Assembly (NCBI RefSeq): GCF_006385675.1
Contig: NZ_VFRR01000006.1
Coordinates: forward strand, 86,050-150,049
Length of the DNA: 64,000 bases
From: Maribrevibacterium harenarium
GTDB lineage: Bacteria > Pseudomonadota > Gammaproteobacteria > Pseudomonadales > Marinomonadaceae
Reading direction: 5' to 3'
This document shows, piece by piece, positions 1 through 7,743 of this stretch (positions are counted from its first letter, which is position 1; the number at the start of each line of letters is the position of its first letter). The position numbers and the translations under genes were made by a program. The notes beneath the pieces were generated by a model, which did no database searches, had not been told where the DNA came from, and saw only the letters and a list, made by a program, of their open reading frames with translations.

Positions 1-564
1 AACGGAGTTTGCTTGGGCTATGAAGACTTCACGACCCTAATGAAAAAGCCCAACACACCAGACGGAAAATATAACGGCAGTTACGAGGCCTTGCTAAAAG
101 CTGTAAACCTTTATACAAATAGTGTCGATGAAATTAGCAAGATGTATCGCTACATCGTATTTAATTGCCTGATCGGCAATGGTGACGCACACCTGAAAAA
201 TTTTGCCTTACAATATAGCGACGATATGCAAACCATATTTGTCTCACCACCTTTCGATATCACCCACACGTTAATCTATGACACCATCGACAACAATATG
301 GCTCTCAAAATGGCCGGCAGCACAGCTTTTCCCGATTTTACCACTCTGTTGAAGCTGGCGGAGTCTCCGTATTTTAAGATTCGCAATGCAAAATCCATAA
401 TCGAGCAGACTGCTGAAGATATTTTGACTTACTTGGACAAATCCAACGAGGTTAATCTTATGAAAGGACTCAAGACTTCAATTCAGAACTCCGTCTCCCA
501 CGTCATGCGACATCAGCCACTTACCGAAAAATACCGGCACACCAAACACCGTAAATTTCCTTAG
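1..564 (+). CDS. HipA-type serine/threonine kinase toxin, C-terminal part (cut by window edge)
   Basis: The frame is open from base 1, so the gene starts outside the window; about 187 residues are visible. They match the C-terminal kinase half of HipA. The signature motif with NGDAHLKN lies near bases 163-201 and holds the catalytic Asp and the Mg-binding Asn; a second metal-binding Asp sits in the PPFDI motif near base 255. HipA toxins phosphorylate tRNA synthetases or related targets and are held by a HipB partner, which would lie upstream, outside the window. The gene ends within a few bases of a REP-like repeat block. It could be intact or a remnant; the missing N-terminus prevents a decision. 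Confidence 0.8.
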   Translation, partial: NGVCLGYEDFTTLMKKPNTPDGKYNGSYEALLKAVNLYTNSVDEISKMYRYIVFNCLIGNGDAHLKNFALQYSDDMQTIFVSPPFDITHTLIYDTIDNNMALKMAGSTAFPDFTTLLKLAESPYFKIRNAKSIIEQTAEDILTYLDKSNEVNLMKGLKTSIQNSVSHVMRHQPLTEKYRHTKHRKFP

Positions 565-575
565 GGGTCAGAATC

Positions 576-746
576 TTGTCGCTCGCAGAGCGAGCTCCTA
601 CGGGGTGGGGGGGCGCTCGCCGATTTGTCGCTCGCCAAGTGAGCTCCTACGGAATTGGATTATCTGCCGATTTGTCGCTCGCACAGCGAGCTCCTACGGA
701 ATTGGATTATCTGTCGATTTGTCGCTCTCACAGCGAGCTCCTACGG
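576..746. repeat. Tandem block of four REP-like hairpins, about 47 bp period
   Basis: A 28-base core is repeated at 576, 625, 672 and 719. Each core has a 6-bp stem, GCTCGC then a 3-base loop then GCGAGC, followed by TCCTACGG; read on the other strand this is a GTAG-headed hairpin, the layout of REP elements in Pseudomonas and relatives. Copies 2 and 4 carry stem mismatches (GTGAGC, GCTCTC). The last two units share a 47-bp period including the linker. The block is flanked by GGGGTCAGA and GGGGTCTGA, half copies of the second repeat family in this window. Confidence 0.85.
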
Positions 747-854
747 GGTCTGAACCTGTAAAAAGTTACAATCGCGCTCAAAAATTGACCACAAGGCGAT
801 GTGGACATAATATTGACGATAATTAATGTCTAAATTATGTCATCTGGAGGTATT

Positions 855-1223
855 ATGGCAACTCTCAAAATTGGCTCTCCCCCAGCACATGGCTACGAGC
901 TACCTAGCTCTTGGGCAGAAGCGTTTTGCACTACGGTAGATCATATAGCGCGTTTTGTTGACCTGCCCTCTCAGTCACTCAAGCGCAAAGACCGCATTAT
1001 GAATGTGAAGGTTCAGACTCGCTTGATTGAAGTCCATGCTCTGCTGCGCCGTGTACGCCCATGGTTTAATTCTGATCAGGCCGCTTGGGCTTGGTATATC
1101 GGTGAGCCGTTGGTAGCATTCGGGCGTTTGACACCCGCTGAAATTATTAAGATACACCATGAAAAAGGTATAGAGGCCCTAAACGATTGGATTACCGAGC
1201 GGGAGCTTGGGGGCTTCCAATAA
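855..1223 (+). CDS. Xre/MbcA/ParS-like (DUF2384) antitoxin
   Basis: The product has about 122 residues and fits the DUF2384 antitoxins that pair with RES toxins: a helical N-terminal part, then a C-terminal region with the LVAFGRLTPAEII-like segment typical of the DUF2384 toxin-binding domain. The frame has an ATG at 837, but GGAGG at 846-850 precedes the ATG at 855, so 855 is taken as the start; the spacing is short, about 4 bases. The stop overlaps the toxin ATG by one base (TAATG), implying coupled translation. It should neutralise the downstream RES toxin and repress the operon by DNA binding. Confidence 0.8.
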   Translation: MATLKIGSPPAHGYELPSSWAEAFCTTVDHIARFVDLPSQSLKRKDRIMNVKVQTRLIEVHALLRRVRPWFNSDQAAWAWYIGEPLVAFGRLTPAEIIKIHHEKGIEALNDWITERELGGFQ

Positions 1224-1768
1224 TGTCATCTGCTCTCGAAGCTTTGATTCAAGGTCTGGGGAACTCGCCCTTAACAAGCTACAAGGGCAACGCTTATCGG
1301 ATGCACAACCCGGTTTGGGCTTGGTCTCCGCTAAGTATGGAAGGCGCAACCATCACCGGCGGCAGATTTAACCCAAAAGGATTCCCCGCACTCTATTTGG
1401 GACTAAGTGTTAATGGCTGCTGGGCGGAAGTTTCGGGCGGTGCAACCAATGCGGTCCTAGCGCCACAAATGCTTTGCTCTTATGCCATCGAGATCGACGG
1501 GGTAGTTGACCTGAGATCAAATTATCGTGACCTTTTTGCCGCTCCTTGGCGGGCTATGCTGTTGGGCAATAGGGAACCGCCAGGCTGGGCGCTTTGCCGA
1601 GCCATTAGTGCACACCCTCAGATAAACGGCATCCTTGTCCCAAGCTATGTAATGACCTCTGAAAGTAACCTCGTTTTATATCGATTACCGCCCAAATCAG
1701 TAAAACTGTTCGATCCTGAAGGCAGACTGACAACCTTATATGGTGGCCAATTGGATTTAGATATTTAG
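1223..1768 (+). CDS. RES-domain toxin
   Basis: The product has 181 residues. The RES signature is clear: an Arg in the KGNAYRM region near the N-terminus, GGRFNPKG, then LYLG and a Glu in CWAEV, together forming the NAD-binding pocket. Characterised RES toxins degrade NAD+, by hydrolysis or phosphorolysis, and stop growth. The ATG overlaps the antitoxin stop, the usual order (antitoxin first). The complete domain and expected length suggest a functional pair. A REP-like hairpin follows 24 bases after the stop. Its position beside a HipA gene suggests a defence or accessory region. Confidence 0.87.
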   Translation: MSSALEALIQGLGNSPLTSYKGNAYRMHNPVWAWSPLSMEGATITGGRFNPKGFPALYLGLSVNGCWAEVSGGATNAVLAPQMLCSYAIEIDGVVDLRSNYRDLFAAPWRAMLLGNREPPGWALCRAISAHPQINGILVPSYVMTSESNLVLYRLPPKSVKLFDPEGRLTTLYGGQLDLDI

Positions 1769-1791
1769 ATCGGTTTGTCGGTCTGCTATTT

Positions 1792-1824
1792 TTTCGCTCG
1801 CGGAGCGAGCTCCCGTCCTACAGG
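1792..1824. repeat. REP-like hairpin after the RES toxin gene
   Basis: GCTCGC-GGA-GCGAGC is followed by CTCCCGTCCTACAGG, the same hairpin and TCCTAC tail as the 576-746 block but with three extra bases before the tail. It runs directly into the first copy of the GGGTCAGACCC palindrome family. Confidence 0.75.
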
Positions 1825-1907
1825 GTCAGACCCTCCTTTCTACCCCATGGGGTCAGACCCTCCATTTTAGAGGGTCAGACCCTCCATTTTAGAGGGTCAG
1901 ACCCTCT
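1822..1907. repeat. Four copies of the AGGGTCAGACCCT palindrome
   Basis: Copies begin at 1822, 1849, 1871 and 1893. Each is a palindrome of two 6-base arms around one central base; the last three have a 22-base period with ATTTTAG-type linkers. The fourth copy and half of the linker lie inside the mutY frame, so they encode the C-terminal EGLTL and the stop codon of MutY. Confidence 0.88.
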
Positions 1908-2956
1908 AGGATGGTGCGCACCGGGGCGGGTAGGCCAAGGGATAATGCTTGTTCTAGGTTAAACCATTGGTATTTGTCTTCGCCGATGGTGTCGTTGGCT
2001 TGTACCTCTAGCCGCTGGGGGCGGATTTCTAGGTGGTAGTGGCTAAAGGTATGGCGAAATTGTGGTAATGGGGTAACGGAGTCAATGGATACAGGAAAGC
2101 GCTGTTCGGTTTCTAGTGCTACGTCTGCGTGGTTATCTATCTCTGGTAGACTCCAAAGTCCACCCCAGATGCCGGTGGCTGGGCGCTTCTCTAGCAATAT
2201 GCCATGGTCACTTATTAGCACTAGCATTTGGGTGTGTTTCACCGGTTTGTCCGCTTTTTTCGGCTTTTTCACTGGGAAAAGCGTGGGATCACCACTAATG
2301 CGGCCGTCGCAGTCCCGTTGTAATGGGCAAAGTAAGCACTGGGGCTTGCTGCGGGTACAAAGGGTCGCCCCTAGATCCATCATGGCTTGGGTGTAGTCGC
2401 CACAGCGCTCGGCGGGCATGTAGGACTCGGCCAGTTGCCACATGGCGTTTTCAGTTTTCTTTTCCCCCGGCCAAGTGGGGATAGCATGGTAACGGCTCAA
2501 TACCCGCTTCACGTTGCCGTCTAAAATAGCCGTTTGTTGCCCTCGGGAGATAGATAAAATCGCCGCTGCCGTGGAGCGCCCTATCCCCGGTAGTTCACAG
2601 ACACCTTCTTGGGTTTGCGGAAATTCCCCATCCCAATCATTGACCAACTGCTGCGCCGCTTTGTGCATATTGCGGGCGCGAGCGTAGTACCCCAGCCCAC
2701 TCCAGTGGGCCAGCACGTCATCTTGCTCTGCCGCAGCAAGGGCAAAGACATCCGGGAAGGATGCCATAAAACGCTGGTAGTATGGGATCACCGTCGCCAC
2801 TTGGGTTTGCTGCAACATGATTTCAGAGATCCAAACCCGGTAAGGGGTTTTGTCTTGCTGCCACGGCAAGTTTTTGCGCCCATGCTGGTTGAACCAGTTT
2901 AATACTCGGGGCGCAAAGTCTGCTTTCGGGGTCAGCTCCATAGTGGTTAGGCTCAT
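1889..2956 (-). CDS. mutY: Adenine DNA glycosylase MutY
   Basis: The 355-residue product removes A mispaired with 8-oxoG in base-excision repair. Visible signs are catalytic Glu45 in SEIMLQQTQ, the helix-hairpin-helix LPGIGRSTA at about 122-130, catalytic Asp146 in ILDGNVKR, and the 4Fe-4S ligands Cys200, Cys207, Cys210 and Cys216. A C-terminal NUDIX-like 8-oxoG recognition domain follows, with TGIWGGLWSLPE. It lies 47 bases behind asmA and is probably co-transcribed. The final residues EGLTL and the stop come from the dispersed palindromic repeat, so the natural end may have been replaced. The yggX gene that often follows mutY in Pseudomonas is absent here. Confidence 0.96.
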   Translation of the reverse strand: MSLTTMELTPKADFAPRVLNWFNQHGRKNLPWQQDKTPYRVWISEIMLQQTQVATVIPYYQRFMASFPDVFALAAAEQDDVLAHWSGLGYYARARNMHKAAQQLVNDWDGEFPQTQEGVCELPGIGRSTAAAILSISRGQQTAILDGNVKRVLSRYHAIPTWPGEKKTENAMWQLAESYMPAERCGDYTQAMMDLGATLCTRSKPQCLLCPLQRDCDGRISGDPTLFPVKKPKKADKPVKHTQMLVLISDHGILLEKRPATGIWGGLWSLPEIDNHADVALETEQRFPVSIDSVTPLPQFRHTFSHYHLEIRPQRLEVQANDTIGEDKYQWFNLEQALSLGLPAPVRTILEGLTL

Positions 2957-3003
2957 TGCTTTATCGGGGCTCTCTCTTAAGGGCTCTCTCGGTCATGAAA
3001 GGG

Positions 3004-5364
3004 CTAGAACAGCCCTTTCAATGCGCTTTTTAGTTTGTCTTCCGCTTTTTGTTTCAAGGCTTCTTCCTCGGCCTTTTTCTTAGCTTCTAGTTCCGCTTGC
3101 AGACGGGCCTTTTCTTCCGCCAATTTCGCTTCAGCGCGGGCTTTTTCTGCCTCTAGCTTCGCTTGAGCGGCTGCTTTCTCTGCATCCAACTTGGCTTGTG
3201 CCGCAGCTTTTTCCGCCTCTAGCTTCGCCTGCAATGCGGCTTTTTCAGCAGCAAGTTTAGCGTCTAACTCGGCTTTCGCTAAATCGGTAAAGATTTTGCC
3301 AAAACCAGCAATATCCGGGCGACACAAGCCTACCGGGTCATCACTAAATTTACCTTTACATACCACGGGGAACTTAAGTGCCTGCACGTTGCTTTTCACG
3401 GAACATGCAGGGTCAACTTGGCTTCCCGATACCCCAACCCGGGCGGTGTAATTCAAGCTACTATTCGGCAGTGACACCACACCATCACCGGTTACTTCAA
3501 CACCCACCGCCGAAATTTCCAAGCCCGGAGTGGACACCTCACCATTTACAATCCGAGCTGGGAATTGCATGGTTTCAAATGGCGTGTCTGCCCCATAAAG
3601 GCTTTTATCAATAGTACGGGCGCGGCTAGCGGCAATGCCTTCACAAACACTTTGGGTCAGGTTCATACCCACCAAAGCACCGCTTTTGATTTCCACCAAT
3701 AGGTCACCGTTCAATTGCTTCATAAAGGCATCAACGCTATTGCCGGTGGTGTACATATCCCCTTGTAGGTAAGTGGCACCAGCGATTTTGTCCAGCTCCA
3801 TAAAGTCATTGAGCAATGGCTGGATCTGCACCCCATTCATGGCGGGGGAGATATCGATACGTGGCTCAGAACCATTCACATCTAGCTTGGCTTGCAGGCT
3901 CACATCACCGTCATACAAGGTGACTTTAGCTGGATTGATGGTCACCACGCCGTCGCGCTGGTTGGAGTCCAATTCGATGCGGTCAATGGAAACGTTTTTC
4001 ACTTTTAACGTATCGAATATAAAGCCGAAGTGGCCATTTAGGGTTTTCACCAACTCGACTGGGATTAAATCACCAGCGGGAGCTTCGGCATTCTCTTGCG
4101 TCGGCACCGCTGCAACGTCTTCCTCAACCCCTTCTACAACCGGCGGCAGGTAACGATCCACATCTAGGTTGGCACCGGCCACTTTCACATCCCAAGATAA
4201 TGGGTTCAAATGCAACAGGGCATTGGCTTCGATTTCCGTATCATCCAAAGCCAAAGAAATGGGCTGCACTTTTACCGTATCCAAATTGCCTTTGGCAGAA
4301 AGGTTTAAACTGGCCTTTTGCAGTACCGTTTCATCCGCCATTTCGGGCAATTCAATATTAAGTTTCCCCAGCAGCGCTTTAGGGGAGAACTCGGCCACAC
4401 TCACGACAGCACTAAACTCCGGTGCAGTGAGGAACTGATAGACTTCTGCTTGGATATCGGCATTGATTCCTAGGGCGCTAAGGCTAAGCCCTTCTACTTG
4501 AAGGTTTTCCTGGGGCAAGTCGAGATCCAAACTCGCTACTTCTAGCAAAGCATCTAAAGGTTGCACCGGCAAAGCTTCCATATTGACGGAGCTTTTCACC
4601 TCCAGTTTTGCTAGCGACAAAGCCTGACGCTCGGGGAACACAGTTAGGTTAGAAGACAGCGCCACATTAGCCTTAATTGGATTCTGTCCGGTAAGGTTGC
4701 TCTGCTCGACGGTCACATCCAGCAACATGGGCCAAGCCTGATCCCAGCGCACATTGGTTAGAGTAAGGTTAGCCGTTGCCTTGGCTTTTAAATCCGCGCT
4801 GGCGTCGGTGTAGGAAATGGTCGCGTTTTGAATCAGCAACTCATCCAATGCGATTTGAGGCAAAGTCAGAGCGCCGGGAGCATCGGTATTTTCGGTAGGC
4901 GCTACGGAAGATGACTGCTCCGCGCCGGTCGCTTCCGCTGTCGTTGCGCCCGCATTTGTCTCTGCAGGCGTATTGGTCACCGGAGGCAGCCAGTTAGGGG
5001 TACCATCGGCAGCCACTTTTAGGTCAGCATTGAGGCCGATTAGACGCACCTTTTCCACTTCAATGGATTGTTGCAGTAGCGGCATCACCGCAAGGCTAAA
5101 CTCGGCCTTGTCGAAGCTCACCACCTCTGGCGCATCCCCCATGGCGACGCCAATATTTTCAAGACTAAGCCCAAGCCACGGAAAAAATGACCAGCTAATA
5201 TCGCCATCTAAACGCAGGCTCACATTAGCCTGCTCTTTCGCGACTTGCGTTAGCTGGCCTTTAAATTGATTCGGGTCGACAAAGACCAAAATGTAAACCA
5301 CTGCTGCCATGATCAGCGCCACTAGCGCCCCGATCAAATATCCTAATCGCTTAAACCAAACCAT
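3004..5364 (-). CDS. asmA: AsmA-family inner-membrane protein with C-terminal coiled coil
   Basis: The 786-residue product starts with one membrane segment (about residues 8-29) followed by a long periplasmic AsmA region. AsmA-like proteins form beta-grooves implicated in lipid transport between membranes and in outer-membrane integrity. A low-complexity Thr/Ala/Glu stretch near residues 130-165 looks like a linker. The conserved C-terminal AsmA part ends near residue 690 and is followed by an unusual Lys/Glu/Ala tail with six 11-residue repeats, predicted to be a long helix. It is upstream of mutY in the same direction and divergent from hisB. Confidence 0.92.
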   Translation of the reverse strand: MVWFKRLGYLIGALVALIMAAVVYILVFVDPNQFKGQLTQVAKEQANVSLRLDGDISWSFFPWLGLSLENIGVAMGDAPEVVSFDKAEFSLAVMPLLQQSIEVEKVRLIGLNADLKVAADGTPNWLPPVTNTPAETNAGATTAEATGAEQSSSVAPTENTDAPGALTLPQIALDELLIQNATISYTDASADLKAKATANLTLTNVRWDQAWPMLLDVTVEQSNLTGQNPIKANVALSSNLTVFPERQALSLAKLEVKSSVNMEALPVQPLDALLEVASLDLDLPQENLQVEGLSLSALGINADIQAEVYQFLTAPEFSAVVSVAEFSPKALLGKLNIELPEMADETVLQKASLNLSAKGNLDTVKVQPISLALDDTEIEANALLHLNPLSWDVKVAGANLDVDRYLPPVVEGVEEDVAAVPTQENAEAPAGDLIPVELVKTLNGHFGFIFDTLKVKNVSIDRIELDSNQRDGVVTINPAKVTLYDGDVSLQAKLDVNGSEPRIDISPAMNGVQIQPLLNDFMELDKIAGATYLQGDMYTTGNSVDAFMKQLNGDLLVEIKSGALVGMNLTQSVCEGIAASRARTIDKSLYGADTPFETMQFPARIVNGEVSTPGLEISAVGVEVTGDGVVSLPNSSLNYTARVGVSGSQVDPACSVKSNVQALKFPVVCKGKFSDDPVGLCRPDIAGFGKIFTDLAKAELDAKLAAEKAALQAKLEAEKAAAQAKLDAEKAAAQAKLEAEKARAEAKLAEEKARLQAELEAKKKAEEEALKQKAEDKLKSALKGLF
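3064..3261 (-). repeat. 33-bp tandem repeat encoding six 11-residue coiled-coil units in AsmA
   Basis: The units read AKLAAEKAALQ, AKLEAEKAAAQ, AKLDAEKAAAQ, AKLEAEKARAE, AKLAEEKARLQ and AELEAKKKAEE (about residues 702-767). An 11-residue period is the hendecad type of coiled coil. The DNA units are similar enough to allow copy-number change by slippage. Confidence 0.85.
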
Positions 5365-5553
5365 ATTTTCCCCGTGAGTATCCGATCTCAGTCTGTGTGT
5401 TGAGCATCATATCACCCTTCTTTGTCGCTCCCTAGCCGCAGCCTGTCGCAGCTTCCCTATAAAAACCATAGAAGCCACCGAGCGCTAGCTTTATAATGTT
5501 GCATAACTTTTATTTCAATCGGTCCATCTGACCCACCGAGGAGATCCCCTGCT

Positions 5554-6147
5554 ATGTCCAACCGGATTGCTACCGTAGAGCGCAATACGCTCGAAACGCA
5601 AATCAAGGTCACTGTTAATTTAGACGGCACTGGTCAATTCCAGTGTGAAACCGGCGTCCCCTTTCTTGACCACATGTTGGATCAAGTAGCACGCCATGGT
5701 TTGATTGACCTAGACATTCACGCAGTGGGCGACTTGCATATCGACGCGCACCATACGGTGGAAGATTTGGGTATTACCTTGGGCCAAGCCTTCAAACAAG
5801 CGGTTGGCGATAAAAAGGGCATCAAACGTTACGGCCATGCTTATGTGCCATTAGATGAAGCCTTGTCCCGCGTAGTTATCGACTTCTCTGGCCGCCCAGG
5901 TTTAGAAATGCACGTGCCTTTCACCCGTGGCTCCGTTGGCAAATTTGATGTGGATTTGTTTTCTGAGTTCTTCCACGGTTTTGTGAACCATGCTCAAGTA
6001 ACGCTGCATTTGGACAACCTACGGGGTCACAACACCCACCACCAAGCGGAAACCATTTTCAAAGCCTTTGGTCGCGCCTTGCGTATGGCATTGGAAGTGG
6101 ACGAGCGTATGGCGGGGCAAATGCCTTCCACTAAAGGCTGTTTGTAA
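5554..6147 (+). CDS. hisB: Imidazoleglycerol-phosphate dehydratase
   Basis: The 197-residue, monofunctional HisB dehydrates imidazole glycerol phosphate to imidazole acetol phosphate in histidine synthesis. The metal-binding His clusters DAHHTVED and GHNTHHQAE are present, as is the FFHGFVNHA region. GAGGAG 11 bases upstream supports the start. It is the first gene of hisB-hisH-hisF, with hisH 10 bases downstream. It lacks the phosphatase domain fused in enteric HisB, as in Pseudomonas. Confidence 0.97.
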   Translation: MSNRIATVERNTLETQIKVTVNLDGTGQFQCETGVPFLDHMLDQVARHGLIDLDIHAVGDLHIDAHHTVEDLGITLGQAFKQAVGDKKGIKRYGHAYVPLDEALSRVVIDFSGRPGLEMHVPFTRGSVGKFDVDLFSEFFHGFVNHAQVTLHLDNLRGHNTHHQAETIFKAFGRALRMALEVDERMAGQMPSTKGCL

Positions 6148-6157
6148 GGTTGGAATA

Positions 6158-6814
6158 ATGGAAAAGCAATCTGTAGTTGCCGTCATAGACTACGGCATGG
6201 GCAACCTGCACTCGGTTGCCAAAGCGTTAGAACACGCCGCCGGTGACAACACGAAAGTCGTTGTTACTAGCGATCCTGCCGTAATTGATGGGGCGGATCG
6301 GGTATTGCTACCCGGTGTCGGTGCGATTCGCGACTGTATCGGTGAAATGTACAAGCAGGGCTTGGTGCCGGTGATTCGTAAAGCCATGGCAGAAAAGCCG
6401 TTTTTGGCGATTTGCGTGGGTATTCAATCACTTATGAGCCACAGCGAAGAAAACGGTGGAGTGGACTGTCTGAACCACTTTGCCGGCAACGCCCTCTTCT
6501 TCGGCGATGACCACAAAGACAAAGATGGCTCCAAACTTAAAGTGCCACACATGGGTTGGAACCAAGTAAAACACACCATCGATCACCCTCTCTGGGCTGG
6601 CATCGAAGACAACGCCCGTTTCTACTTTGTACACAGCTACTATGTGGTACCAGAGAACAAAGCGGAAGTTGCCGGCACCTGTGAATATGGCCATGAGTTC
6701 TGCGTCGCATTAGCCCGCGATAATGTATTTGCGGTGCAATTCCACCCGGAAAAAAGCCATAAAGATGGTCTGCAACTTTACAAAAACTTCATCCACTGGG
6801 ATGGCAAGCCGTAA
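6158..6814 (+). CDS. hisH: Imidazole glycerol phosphate synthase, glutaminase subunit
   Basis: The 218-residue glutamine amidotransferase supplies ammonia to HisF. The class I triad is present: Cys86 in the nucleophile elbow AICVGIQ, and His196 and Glu198 in FHPEKS. The start at 6158 ([11 protein letters not shown]) is chosen because the longer frame runs back into hisB without conservation. It is followed after 24 bases by hisF; hisA, which normally lies between them, is not there. Confidence 0.95.
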   Translation: MEKQSVVAVIDYGMGNLHSVAKALEHAAGDNTKVVVTSDPAVIDGADRVLLPGVGAIRDCIGEMYKQGLVPVIRKAMAEKPFLAICVGIQSLMSHSEENGGVDCLNHFAGNALFFGDDHKDKDGSKLKVPHMGWNQVKHTIDHPLWAGIEDNARFYFVHSYYVVPENKAEVAGTCEYGHEFCVALARDNVFAVQFHPEKSHKDGLQLYKNFIHWDGKP

Positions 6815-6838
6815 CCGATTAGGACAGGAAATCAACAC

Positions 6839-7612
6839 ATGGCCTTAGCAAAACGTATTATTCCCTGCCTTGATGTGGACAATGGTCGCGTCGTCAAAGG
6901 CGTACAATTCGTCGATATCCGCGACGCCGGTGACCCAGTGGAAGTGGCGAAGCGCTACAACGAACAAGGTGCCGACGAAATTACCTTTTTGGACATCACC
7001 GCCAGCTCCGACGACCGTGAAACCACGGTACATATGGTGGAAGCCATCGCTGCAGAAGTGTTTATCCCCCTAACGGTGGGTGGCGGCATTCGTACTTGTG
7101 ATGATATTCGCCGTATGCTGAATGCCGGTGCCGACAAAGTAGGCATCAACACCGCCGCGGTATTTAACCCGGAATTTGTCCGCGAAGCGGCACAGCGCTT
7201 TGGCTCCCAGTGCATCGTGGTTGCCATTGATGCGAAAAAAGTCAGCGCCGCAGGCGAGCCAGACAAATGGGAAATCTTTACCCACGGTGGCCGCAAACCA
7301 ACTGGCTTGGACGCGGTAGAGTGGGCGAAGAAAATGGTCGACTACGGCGCTGGGGAAATCCTGCTAACCAGCATGGACCGTGATGGCACCAAAAATGGCT
7401 TTGACCTTGGCGTCACCCGCGCCATCAGCGAAGCCGTTCATGTACCGGTTATCGCCTCGGGCGGTGTGGGTAACTTGGATCACCTTGTGGATGGCGTTAT
7501 CGAAGGTAAAGCCGACGCGGTACTGGCCGCCAGCATCTTCCACTTTGGCGAATACTCGATCCAAGAAGCCAAAGAGAAAATGGCTGCCGCTGGCATCGAA
7601 ATGCGGTTGTAA
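6839..7612 (+). CDS. hisF: Imidazole glycerol phosphate synthase, cyclase subunit
   Basis: The 257-residue TIM barrel condenses PRFAR with ammonia to give imidazole glycerol phosphate and AICAR. The catalytic Asp12 (CLDVDNG) and Asp131 (VVAIDAKK) are in place, with phosphate-binding GGG and SGGVGN loops. It is clearly HisF rather than its paralogue HisA. It ends the cluster; a pair of inverted palindromic repeats follows 6 bases after the stop. The AGGA motif in the 24-base gap to hisH serves as ribosome binding site. Confidence 0.96.
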   Translation: MALAKRIIPCLDVDNGRVVKGVQFVDIRDAGDPVEVAKRYNEQGADEITFLDITASSDDRETTVHMVEAIAAEVFIPLTVGGGIRTCDDIRRMLNAGADKVGINTAAVFNPEFVREAAQRFGSQCIVVAIDAKKVSAAGEPDKWEIFTHGGRKPTGLDAVEWAKKMVDYGAGEILLTSMDRDGTKNGFDLGVTRAISEAVHVPVIASGGVGNLDHLVDGVIEGKADAVLAASIFHFGEYSIQEAKEKMAAAGIEMRL

Positions 7613-7618
7613 GCATAA

Positions 7619-7683
7619 GGGGTCAGACCCTCCTTACAGATACGCTATGTTTAAACAAGCATTTATCTGGAGGGTCTGACCCC
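7619..7683. repeat. Inverted pair of GGGGTCAGACCCTCC repeats after hisF
   Basis: GGGGTCAGACCCTCC at 7619-7633 and its exact reverse complement at 7669-7683 form a 15-bp perfect inverted repeat around a 35-base loop. The pair could fold as a strong transcript-end hairpin. It is one locus of the dispersed palindrome family. Confidence 0.88.
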
Positions 7684-7743
7684 ATAGGGAAGGACTATGC
7701 GTTTAACCGCTGCTGAACGTTTATAGAGCTAAGCAATCAGTGA

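Noticed and set aside
576..746. Regular repeats that could be taken for a CRISPR array
   Set aside because: The linkers are nearly identical instead of unique spacers, the units are hairpins with REP features, and no cas gene is near.
576..826. Open frames of 61 and 73 residues within the repeat block
   Set aside because: They are translations of the repeated hairpin in two frames, with no ribosome site; the peptide repeats simply follow the DNA repeat.
837..854. Upstream ATG of the DUF2384 antitoxin
   Set aside because: The ribosome site GGAGG lies after this ATG and just before the one at 855, so 855 is the better start.
3773..4153. Plus-strand frame of 126 residues opposite asmA
   Set aside because: It is antisense to a clear conserved gene, with no ribosome site or family resemblance.
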